This document shows positions 23,601-29,254 of a stretch of 64,000 bases of DNA, piece by piece. The stretch is from Branchiostoma floridae (Eukaryota; Chordata; Leptocardii; Amphioxiformes; Branchiostomatidae): assembly GCF_000003815.2 (NCBI RefSeq), contig NC_049987.1, positions 18,462,066 through 18,526,065 of the forward strand. The letters run 5' to 3'. How positions within the stretch are numbered: the stretch's first letter is position 1; the number at the start of each line of letters is the position of its first letter. The notes below the pieces were generated by a model that was not told where the DNA came from, searched no databases, and saw only the letters and a list, made by a program, of their open reading frames with translations. Position numbers and translations under genes: made by a program.

Positions 23601-24349
23601 TCTGTACTTCTGAAAAATATGAGTAGCCACTGAAGGAAATGCATTTTCTTGAAGTGAAGTTCATTCATAGGTCAGTTATTTCTAATGCCAGGCATCTCCA
23701 GCAACAGTCAATAAAACTAGGAAAACAAAACAATAAAAAATGCCTCCATTATATATCTGTTTTATATACATAGTTAAAGTCAAGTCTGAAACATCTAATA
23801 AAATCTAATGCATTGTTTAACAGTTTCAAAACAAAATTAAATGCATAAAGAATGCTTCCTGTCATTGTCAAGGCCATTCCTGCAGAAATTCCTGCAGGAA
23901 ACATTCTTCCTGCAGGAATTTACCTTTCTCTTGCAGGAATTTCTGCAGGAATGCCTGCAGCATTCCTGCAGGAAAAACGCTTCCTGCAGGAATTCCTGCA
24001 GGAAGAAAATTTTCAAAATGAATATTCATGAAAGTTATTATCATATTTCACAACTGTACATCATACTTGTCAATCATATGTAAAGACTTTGCACCAAGTG
24101 CTTTTATATTGAAAATATTAGCACATTTCAAAATGGGAAAAACGGAATTCCAATCTTAAGATGGAGCTTCTTTTCTGTCTTTCATGTTTCAGTTACCCAC
24201 AAGCCCTGGCGATGGTAGCCAGTGGACAGGTCGACGCGAAGAGGCTCATCACCCATAACTTCTCATTGGAGGAGAGCCTGAAGGCGTTCCAAACAGCCAA
24301 CTCACGCGAGTCAAGGGCCATTAAAGTCATGATAAATTGTTCAACATAA
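5662..24349 (+). CDS. SORD: Sorbitol dehydrogenase, eight exons, complete
   Basis: This cytosolic zinc medium-chain dehydrogenase oxidises sorbitol and related polyols to ketoses with NAD+ (polyol pathway). Exons: 5662-5718, 6137-6170, 7371-7535, 12135-12294, 12919-13103, 14108-14283, 15240-15361 and 24193-24349. All introns are GT-AG and all phases agree, giving 351 residues (vertebrate enzymes are about 355). Catalytic zinc ligands are C42 in GICGSD, H67 and E68 in MGHES, and E153 in EEGAMLEP. The dinucleotide site has GAGPIG at 177-182, with D201 after strand 2 favouring NAD over NADP. Cysteines 97, 100, 103 and 111 form the structural-zinc pattern C-x2-C-x2-C-x7-C. The late ATRSGG and [13 protein letters not shown] motifs are typical of SORD. 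The first ATG gives a family-like N-terminus. Introns 2, 6 and 7 carry repeats close to their acceptors, and intron 3 contains two antisense BTB genes. Confidence 0.95.
5719..7191. other. SORD introns 1 and 2 outside the CATC array
   Basis: Apart from the 34-nt SORD exon 2 (6137-6170), this stretch is AT-rich intron with no recognised gene, RNA or transposon. The short open frames on both strands have no recognisable homology. Confidence 0.5.
7192..7346. repeat. (CATC/CATT)n microsatellite next to the SORD exon 3 acceptor
   Basis: About 38 tetranucleotide units, mostly CATC with scattered CATT and one TATC. It ends only 24 nt before the exon 3 start at 7371, so it occupies the usual branch-point and distal polypyrimidine region. 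The 62-codon repetitive frame across it (IHPSIHPS type) is a by-product of the repeat. Confidence 0.95.
8125..8182. repeat. 58-bp inverted repeat (25-nt arms)
   Basis: The left arm 8125-8149 (TATATGTCAGGGTAGA...) pairs with 8158-8182, with two mismatches and an 8-nt loop. It directly abuts the GGTACCGGTAC-family element at 8191-8615. Confidence 0.85.
8191..8615 (-). mobile_element. MITE-like element, 'GGTACCGGTAC' family, reverse orientation
   Basis: Read on the minus strand it starts GGGGTGGGTATACCGGTGCA and contains a degenerate 'aggtccaggtc' block. It continues through an AT-rich middle with a 'caaaacaatgg' segment and ends in a 'GACCGGTCCAGCAAG'-type block, matching the copies at 43473, 44329 and 45832. 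It is flanked by TA on both sides. No protein is encoded. It lies in SORD intron 3. Confidence 0.7.
9364..9451. repeat. Two-copy direct repeat (about 42 bp, period 46)
   Basis: Copies at 9364-9405 and 9410-9451 share GTCTTTTGGCT and TGATTTACTGTTAAAT with few differences. The second copy includes the stop codon and last codons of the antisense BTB gene ending at 9439, so the duplication touches that gene's 3' end. Confidence 0.85.
9439..10056 (-). CDS. BTB-BACK domain protein (intronless, nested in SORD intron 3)
   Basis: The single open frame of 205 codons starts with M at 10056. Residues ~23-75 match the core and second half of a BTB/POZ fold ([13 protein letters not shown], then a [18 protein letters not shown] strand-helix segment). 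Residues ~75-145 match the BTB C-terminus and start of BACK ([25 protein letters not shown], in pieces). No Kelch repeats follow, so a classic KLHL role cannot be claimed. BTB-BACK proteins usually dimerise and can recruit cullin-3; that is only family inference. It is clearly paralogous to the gene at 10643-11389. Both lack introns and lie antisense to SORD, suggesting retroposition followed by tandem duplication. The start is uncertain: M at 10041 or later would still keep the domain. Confidence 0.72.
   Translation of the reverse strand: MFTTMSLRRSLSRSSHPRMRIMVGGKYFKIRKDLVVFFQRKLADEDIRDYFKKIKAKDFRRYLRAVEKDVYPTKPRRMMRLAMVAKGLKSSDVYDTLVQRVLQSLKIENCLDLARLAHFLDVPEIEHAAVDFALTHREEVLNGAPAVKKGTPRRITHCWRCRWKYNQWKSSESSTPCELEFILESGIGLLEDLWGGQVKKRLILL
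10643..11389 (-). CDS. BTB-BACK domain protein (intronless, nested in SORD intron 3)
   Basis: The 248-codon frame has a fuller BTB start than its neighbour: [20 protein letters not shown] corresponds to the usual 'D-V-x-L-x-V-x-G-x-x-F-x-V-H-K-x-x-L-A' strand. [20 protein letters not shown] follows, then [18 protein letters not shown] and [13 protein letters not shown] (BACK start). A CPRC...TPCQMKF segment aligns with CWRC...TPCELEF in the paralog at 9439-10056. The last ~60 codons are arginine-rich and unlike the paralog. The +1 frame over 10629-10800 reads acidic ([15 protein letters not shown]...) and lines up better, so a 1-nt indel has probably switched the tail. The start may be an internal Met (11377 or 11365). 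Function beyond protein-protein interaction is unknown. Confidence 0.72.
   Translation of the reverse strand: MRCPMFSTMNCFKQPPSYDLHSSSSNICLAAGRTRAYVHKVTLATWGGITEGKFSTTSFWDATEVVLKDVRGKDLKSFVNLLEDGLVPSRLGKLFRLAAIASELGITDALDKLCQAIILKLKPSNCVRITQAAHWLDLKAVEKSGEDFVMRNRHAVLTASAAKKLLGSRHTVHCPRCQKRASTDRPTPCQMKFMKKRMLRHWRKIQSSPRVNQKRVFGLKLRPWQRRQGHALRRDWRKPATRFRPMKL
11695..11880 (+). mobile_element. Partial MITE, 'GGTACCGGTAC' family
   Basis: GTGGGTACCGTTATCGAAAA, a degenerate 'aggttcagacctgaac' block and 'gccatactcaaaacaatgg' match the left half of the copies at 43473 and 44329. The right end (the GACCGGTCC block) is missing, so the copy is truncated. It lies in SORD intron 3. Confidence 0.65.
11881..14107. 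other. SORD introns 3 (end), 4 and 5
   Basis: Apart from SORD exons 4 and 5, nothing was recognised: no conserved frame, RNA gene or complete transposon. The region is moderately AT-rich, with a G-poor tract near 13960. Confidence 0.45.
14372..14592 (-). mobile_element. tRNA-derived SINE
   Basis: On the minus strand the element starts near 14587 with a tRNA-like head. The A box is TGGCTCAGTTGG (14580-14569) and the B box is GGTTCGAATC (14536-14527), spaced as in a tRNA gene with an A-to-B distance suited to RNA polymerase III. The body downstream contains CTTGTGCCCTTGGGAAAGAC, a segment common in invertebrate SINE bodies. The head is too diverged to fold as a functional tRNA. The 3' boundary near 14372 is approximate. 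It sits in SORD intron 6. Confidence 0.8.
14752..15205. repeat. Degenerate 44-bp tandem array with CCAAT and CRE-like cores
   Basis: About ten units of 43-48 bp, consensus roughly 'GTGCTGATTGGCTA..TCTTGTG.ACACACCAAGTGACGTC'. ATTGG (inverted CCAAT) recurs at 14791, 14877, 14921, 14969, 15088, 15132 and 15176. TGACG cores recur between them; one is the perfect palindrome TGACGTCA at 14818-14825. The array ends about 35 nt before SORD exon 7 (15240). Confidence 0.85.
15362..15804. other. SORD intron 7, segment before the inverted-repeat element
   Basis: AT-rich intron following the exon 7 donor GTGGGT at 15362. No gene or repeat was recognised. The last four bases, TTCT (15801-15804), recur just outside the right arm at 24173-24176. 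Confidence 0.5.
15805..16138 (+). repeat. Left arm of the long inverted repeat
   Basis: This 334-nt arm has an outer ~165 nt of unique sequence (AAGAAGCTCCATCTTAAGAT...) and an inner ~170 nt of tandem TTCCTGCAGGAA-type units. Eight CCTGCAGG octamers occur in the inner part. Relative to the right arm it has one extra repeat unit of about 31 nt. Confidence 0.9.
16168..16910. mobile_element. 743-bp non-autonomous DNA transposon with terminal inverted repeats
   Basis: The left end GGTCCCGTTCATGATACTAA and right end ...TTTGTATCATGAACGGGGCC are inverted repeats of about 45 bp, including 'GAAACGGTTCTATCGGTTA'. TA (TTA left, TAA right) flanks the ends. The interior has subterminal copies of 'CCGTTTC'. 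There is no transposase frame. The GG..CCC termini with a TWA-like target resemble PIF/Harbinger-type MITEs; the assignment is tentative. The element begins only 30 nt inside the left foldback arm. Confidence 0.75.
16911..18150. other. Interior of the SORD intron 7 element, before the gap
   Basis: AT-rich sequence. No gene, RNA or repeat family was recognised. Short open frames have no homology I can name. Confidence 0.45.
18151..18718. other. Assembly gap (568 N)
   Basis: A run of N. It lies inside the SORD intron 7 inverted-repeat element and next to C-run/A-run repeats, which probably broke the assembly. Confidence 0.99.
18719..18945. repeat. Duplicated C-tract/A-tract unit beside the gap
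   Basis: Two units (about 18728-18783 and 18879-18940) share a C-run, an A-run, a 'cgccaa.cttcc' stretch and CCAGAGAGGCCGGTGAAGGA. The assembly gap probably contains further copies. Confidence 0.75.
19249..19340 (+). repeat. TTAACGGT tandem repeat, array 1
   Basis: Three units of about 31 bp read GGTAACGCTTAACGGTGAAT or close variants. The same unit recurs in looser form at 20281-20443. AACGG is the core of Myb-protein binding sites, but no function is shown. Confidence 0.85.
19640..20230. repeat. Degenerate ~150-195-bp tandem repeat
   Basis: Four units share 'GGGAAATTTT.AAA.TCTGGACC', 'CTGAAA..CCATTTCCTGCATTTT' and 'CAAATTTTGCTG' blocks, starting near 19643, 19826, 20021 and 20175. A further isolated copy is at about 47185-47265 in a SOBP intron, so the unit is also dispersed. 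Open frames here (up to 94 codons) are by-products. Confidence 0.75.
20281..20443 (+). repeat. TTAACGGT repeat, array 2
   Basis: Five looser units contain CTTAACGGT or GATTAACGG followed by 'GAATT' or 'AAATT'. They are clearly related to the array at 19249-19340 and lie just after the 150-195-bp repeats, so the two arrays bracket those repeats. Confidence 0.8.
20444..21754. other. Interior of the SORD intron 7 element, no gene seen
   Basis: AT-rich sequence. A repeated 'gatcaaggagg' word occurs at 21050-21100 and, inverted, near 21255. No conserved frame was recognised. Confidence 0.4.
21755..21970 (-). pseudogene. LINE (non-LTR retrotransposon) C-terminal fragment
   Basis: The 71-codon frame contains [20 protein letters not shown] followed by CHFIVYC: a C-x2-C...H-x4-C knuckle preceded by an arginine-rich stretch. 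Many LINE-type ORFs end this way after the reverse transcriptase. No reverse transcriptase domain is next to it, so this is a dead fragment. The neighbouring frame at 21658-21852 may hold the shifted remainder. Confidence 0.6.
21971..23869. other. Interior of the SORD intron 7 element, right part
   Basis: No gene was recognised. Two hairpins are present: arms 22227-22240/22263-22276 (GATACTGATAGCCA) and 23325-23337/23345-23357 (AAAAGTACTGTAC with a 7-nt loop). Both may be remnants of small palindromic transposons. Confidence 0.5.
23870..24172 (-). repeat. Right arm of the long inverted repeat
   Basis: This 303-nt arm is the reverse complement of 15805-16138 except for one missing ~31-nt unit and scattered substitutions. 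It holds five CCTGCAGG octamers. Its outer end is 20 nt from the SORD exon 8 acceptor junction, leaving TTCTGTCTTTCATGTTTCAG as the polypyrimidine tract. Confidence 0.9.
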
Positions 24350-24369
24350 GAACTGAGCTTGTTCGTTGA

Positions 24370-24720
24370 CTTGGGGTGGGTACCCGTACAGAAAATTTAG
24401 GTACGTAACGGGTACGGTCCAGGTTTTGACCTAATTGTCAGTGAAAACTTGTGAATGGGCGATACTCAAAACAAGGGGCCAATTTTCTACAAAAAAGAAT
24501 CTGTTCTAACTTCAAGTAAACAACACTAATATCTGTGTTAATTAAAAACCCAAGTTTGACTGAAGAACCTTAGCGACTACTAGTATCAACTCTCCCCTAT
24601 TTTGCTCCTCTACTTTTCTTATAGTAAATCAAAGGTTTGTATAATAAATCAAAGGTAACATTCCATCAAATGATGCTGTTGAGTTTTGTTTGTGTGTGTT
24701 TCTTTTAGGGCGGGGTTGGC
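24370..24720 (+). mobile_element. MITE, 'GGTACCGGTAC' family (diverged)
   Basis: TGGGTACCCGTACAGAAAAT, 'ggtccaggttttgacc' and 'gaatgggcgatactcaaaac' match the left part of the family. The right boundary is unclear. It begins about 20 nt after the SORD stop codon, so it probably lies in the SORD 3' UTR; AATAAA at 24643-24648 could be a poly(A) signal. Confidence 0.6.
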
Positions 24721-25693
24721 CAGGCCGTGATCAAGTAAATTAGCTAGTTTTCAAATTAAGTTTACAATATTTGCTGGCAAGAATTCAGTATGTATTTTGG
24801 TTGTAAAACAAAAATTGACCTTCAAAGGAATGTATTTCTAAGGCAGTTGTTTTGAATATTCGAGGAATTACCCTATTCACATATCACTTGAATTGTACCA
24901 TTCTACCTAAACTTTCCAGTCATAAATATGAAATCTCTATCATTTACCATTGTTTACCAATGCGATATTTGAGTAGCCTTGGCTCACGGTGGTTAGGCAA
25001 AGAAGTCTCTTGTTTGTTTTTGTTTGTCTGTTTTTACGTGAATTCATTATCTTCTTGCCAAATCAAGGTTCAAATGTCCTCCTTAGTTTATGAAAAATTT
25101 CCTCATGAATTAAGTGAATTATGTCCATATTGCGACCATTTTGTCTTGATACTAAAAAAAGTATTCATGTAAGCTTCTTGGCAAAGGTACTTACCAAAGC
25201 TTAAATACACAATTCCAAAATTGACATCCATACGCAAGTTCACGGGAAAAGGTAACTTTATTAATAACTTGAACAACCAGACTACTAGACATCCTCATTT
25301 CTAAGAATCAAACAAAACAATAAAAAAACAAAACCACAAACTTAGATAAATGCGCTGTCATTCACAAGTTTGCAAATCAGCTTTACCAATAGTCTTTTGG
25401 CATTGCCCTTTGCATTGGTTTTGGCAAACTATCAAAATAATCAGATAAATTTAAAGATTTTTACTAATAGAACTAGACTCATCTTACAAAATTAATGTTC
25501 TTCCATATAAATTCAAACTATAAGCCAAGACTACTAGTATACAATGCTTCATAACATAGCTACTTGCTACAGTTACTATTCCTAGAAGAGGAAAATAATT
25601 AGTAAGTAATATCATGATCTCAGGTTCAGAAGTGGAGGCACTTTTCATGTTAACATGTACTTCTCACTCACTTTTCATGTTAACATGTACTTT
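24721..25693. other. Intergenic, SORD to zinc-finger gene
   Basis: AT-rich, no gene recognised. Just before the next element, CACTTTTCATGTTAACATGT occurs twice (about 25640 and 25672). Confidence 0.45.
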
Positions 25694-26065
25694 CAGGGCT
25701 CGAAATACTGGGTGCATGTGCACCCAGGTGCACCTGAAATTAGAGCTGTGCACCCAATTATTTTCTGTGGGTGCATTGGTGCACCCAAATATTTTCATAT
25801 AGGCTTATGCATGTAAAGATATCAAAGTATACATGTATACATCATATTCTTGACATCTAAAAAAGTGTTAGAAAGATAATAAAAATGTCTGTCATGTTAC
25901 TTGTTTAAGAATTTGATAGCTTGTAAGTTGTAACTAAGTTTCATAATTAGGATTTTCTGACATTCTACTTAAATTTAAGTGGTGCACTAAAAAATTTTTT
26001 GCTGCACCAAATTTTTAAACTGGGTGCCTGGTGCACCTAATCCCAAAAATGAATTTCGAGCCCTG
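25694..26065 (-). mobile_element. MITE, CAGGGCTCGAAAT family
   Basis: The ends are CAGGGCTCGAAAT and its reverse complement ATTTCGAGCCCTG. The element is 372 bp and is flanked by the 5-bp direct repeat ACTTT on both sides. The interior is full of GGTGCACC words. There is no coding. Terminal CAGGG suggests a hAT-like origin with a 5-bp target site. Related copies are at 35685, 52839 and 56395-56959. Confidence 0.85.
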
Positions 26066-26161
26066 ACTTTCTACTATTTATGACTCATCACTGAATGTAC
26101 AATGAAGTTTACTTCTAGTTTCTTACCAAAAGAACAACATTATTAAATGCAAGAGCAGGCG

Positions 26162-27333
26162 TCAAATGTGATGTTCTTTTGATAGAGTTAAGCATTTCTC
26201 TGGGTTTGTCAGTGTGAGTTTGTCAGTGTGAGTCCGCATGTGTCTCTTCATGTTAGCCAGCTGACTGAACTGTCTGCTACACTCCTCACACTTGTAGGGT
26301 TTTTCACCTGTGTGAGTCTGCACATGTCTCTTTAGGGCACCCAGACGACTGAACTGTCTGCTACACTCCTCACACTTGTAGGGTTTTTCACCTGTGTGAG
26401 TCCGCACATGTCTCTTTAGGGCACTCAGGCGACTGAACTGACTGCTACACCCCTCACAGCTGTACGGTTTCTCCCGTGTGAGTCCGCATGTGTCTTTTTA
26501 GGGGACCCAGCTCATTAAACTGCCTGTTGCATTCTTCACATTTGTACGGTTTCTCACCGGTGTGAGTCCGCATGTGTCTCTTTAGGGCACCCTGATGACT
26601 GAACTGACTGCTACATCGCTCACAGCTGTAGGGTTTCTCACCCGTGTGAGTCCGCATGTGTCGTTTTAGGTGACCCAGCTCATTAAACTGCCTGTTGCAT
26701 TCCTCACACTTGTATGGTTTCTCACCGGTGTGAGTCCGCATGTGTTTCTTTAGACTACCCAGCTCACTGAACTGCCTGCTGCACTCCTCACATTTATAGG
26801 GTTTCTCTCCAGTGTGAGTCCTTATGTGAATCTTCAGAGTAGCCTGCAAACTGAACTGCCTGCTGCACTCCTCACATCTGAAGGGTTTCTCACCTGTGTG
26901 AGTCCGCATGTGTCTCTTTAGATGAACCAGCTCGCTGAAGTGACTGCTGCACTCCTCACACCTGAAGGGTTTCTCACCTGTGTGAGTCCGCATATGCCTC
27001 TTCAGATTTCCCAGCTCACTGAACTGTTTGTTGCACTCCTCACAACTGTAGGGTTTTTCACCTGTGTGAGTCCGTATGTGTCTCTTCAGATGACTTAGTT
27101 GACTGAACTGCTTGTTGCACTCCTCACACCTATATGGTTTTTCCCCTGTGTCAGTCCGCATGTGAGTCTTCAGATGATCCAGCTGACTGAATCGACTGTT
27201 GCACTCCTCACATTTGTAGGATTTCTCCTCTTTGTCTGATAGCACATAGGAATCCTTTGTCGCCTTTTGCATGATGCCATCCAAACTCTGCACGTTGCTT
27301 TTTGTTGCCATCCTTGTATATCTGGTGCAAATT
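26162..27333 (-). CDS. C2H2 zinc-finger protein, 12 fingers, frameshifted
   Basis: This is a KRAB-less tandem C2H2 protein, presumably a nuclear DNA-binding protein. The last exon starts after the acceptor TTCTATCTTCAG at 27333. The likely start is M at 27311 ([12 protein letters not shown]), preceding ~30 non-finger residues. Nine fingers of the form [28 protein letters not shown] run to ~26470. There, two bases are missing in a TGEKP linker and the frame ends after HTGETVQL. Three further fingers continue in the shifted frame to the stop at 26162, ending [13 protein letters not shown]... Linkers are near-identical, while helix positions -1, 2, 3 and 6 vary (for example Q-D-H-T, E-G-N-R, R-G-A-R). 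The shift may be an assembly error, an allele or real truncation to nine fingers. Upstream in-frame Met codons before the acceptor are not favoured. Confidence 0.85.
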
Positions 27334-27595
27334 CTGAAGATAGAATGAAGATGAAAAGTTGTTTTAGCAAAAGAAGCTAGCCTTGTAGTTTCCATAAATG
27401 TACATTGGTAACTCTGCTTGATGGTTATTATCATCTGAATCCTAGGACAAATTACTCGCTTCTTTCTGTCTGTGGGTTAAAACAAGCCTTCCCATCAATC
27501 CAACAGCTAATGTGCAGGTCAAAGGTGAAGGCCCCTACTTGTAAACAGTTCTTGTGTCAACCATAAGCCTTCTCACACTACAATGTAGTTACCAT

Positions 27596-27797
27596 GCATG
27601 CACCGGTGAAAGGAACCCTGGGTACTAGTAATATGTCGAAGGCCCTCAGCCGTAAACAGTCTGATTGTTTCGGTTCGTGTAACAATATCCGGGACGTAAT
27701 GGCGCCTGTAAAATGGCGGATTTGTTGATTTTCTGGGGGCCTTCAACTTTGACATATTACCCAGAGTTCCTTTCACCCGTGCATGCCTGGTAACTAG
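27596..27797. mobile_element. ~200-bp MITE with ~55-bp terminal inverted repeats
   Basis: The left end GTTACCATGCATGCACCGGT and right end ...GGGTGCATGCCTGGTAAC-type sequence are inverted repeats. They continue inward through 'GGTGAAAGGAACCCTGGGTA' and 'ATATGTC.AAGG'. TA lies on both outer sides. The short centre has no frame. It lies just upstream (minus strand) of the zinc-finger exon, in its presumed intron. Confidence 0.85.
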
Positions 27798-28512
27798 TTG
27801 CTCACCATGCTATCCTTGGCTAGAGCAAGGAGGTTGAAAACCTTTTAAAAACCCTCTTTTTAACCTCATTGGAGAGAGTGACAAATTATGCCCTGCCATG
27901 AGAGTGAGAGAGGCTTTTGTACATTTTAGAATTTTAGGAATTTTGACACCTTTTGACATGCAGATTTTTTCACGCGCAAATTTCAAACCTACTTTTAGCA
28001 CGTGAATTATAATCAATTGAAAATCACTGGAATTTTCTGAATGAACCCGTCCTAAATAAAGATGATAGACGGTCACTGAAAAAAAAAAACATGTCGTTGT
28101 GAATGAATTTTATAAAGAATTGTGATGCCGAATATAACGTAAACAACATAGCTATAATTGCCTGTCCGAAGTTATGGTCAATTGATTTTGTACCAATTTT
28201 GTAGAGTAGAGTAGAGTCTTCGGTTAAAGGTAGGAGTCTTGCTCCAGTTGAAACCGCTCCTCATTCTGTTCGGTCAGCATACCGACATGGTTGGTTTATG
28301 TGGTCTGACCAGAGCCTTGTAGTTGTACATAATGGGGTGGTGTTCCATGGCTCTATTTAGCCTCATCTTAAAACTGGTATAACGCGTCTTCAGCGGGCTG
28401 AGCTTCAAAAGGAAGTGGCATTTTCGCGCAATGCTTCAGAAATCACGTAGCGCTTCGCTTTTCTATCAAACCTACGTAGCATTTGGTATAAAAATACAAT
28501 AGATCACCTTAC
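27798..28512. other. Presumed zinc-finger gene intron
   Basis: No coding was recognised. A short GTAGA repeat lies at about 28204. The left flank is AT-rich, while the right part (28380-28500) gains CpG. Confidence 0.4.
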
Positions 28513-28660
28513 CTGAACAAACTTTAACCCTAGTACTGCACAGAAAGGCCAGATGGCTTTCTAAGTCAGCGGATTTTTGGGGTCTTTCTGGAAGGATGAG
28601 AAACTCTCCAAACCACGCCGATCGCCACGACTACGAACAGGACGTGACGTCAGGTGACCC
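28513..28660 (-). promoter_or_regulatory. Candidate 5' exon and promoter of the zinc-finger gene
   Basis: On the minus strand a strong donor, GTTCAG|GTAAGGTG, ends an exon at 28513. The sequence upstream is CpG-rich and contains the palindromic CRE TGACGTCA at 28645-28652. No start codon in frame with the fingers was identified, so this would be a 5' UTR exon. It is inferred from position and splice signal only. Confidence 0.4.
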
Positions 28661-29200
28661 GGAACTATTCATGCTCATAGGTCAAGATTATCTCCTGGTT
28701 ATTCAGCAGATGTCGCGAACTTACCCGGTCAAGATACACTACAACATGTAGATGATGAATAAAGACATGGTAATCGTTAGACTTCATGTTTGATGATAGT
28801 CCTTTTTAGAATACATAGGATTTATGACTTTTATGAATTGTGCAATTAGAAATTAAATCCTATATTATTGTAACAGCATCTAACTTCTCTATTTTGGTTC
28901 GAAAAATGTAACAGGTAATTTTTGGTCAAGCCTACCTGACTGTTAATTAACTTAAGGACAATTCCTCCTTTAAAACAATTTCACCCATTTGTAACATACA
29001 CAGGGCAGGTAATAAAATTAATATTATTGATAACATTTTACGACATAGTACACCAAATACAAATTACTCAAGTAACTGGATATGATTTTAGAACGTCAGA
29101 ACAAGACATTTCTGACAACATCCATTATCTTTCGTCAGTGACACATCCATCCACAACTTTTTGCATTATGCTGCTCATACAGACACATACACACACTTAA

Positions 29201-29254
<54 letters not shown>

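Larger units (their letters stand above)
15805..24172. mobile_element. Candidate 8.4-kb foldback-type element in SORD intron 7
   Basis: Inverted arms at 15805-16138 and 23870-24172 bound 7.7 kb. The arms are nearly identical in reverse complement and carry internal tandem TTCCTGCAGGAA repeats, as foldback elements do. TTCT flanks both outer ends, a possible 4-bp target duplication. The interior has no transposase frame. It contains other repeats, a LINE fragment and an assembly gap. The alternative is a local inverted duplication not due to transposition. The right end lies 20 nt before SORD exon 8. Confidence 0.5.
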
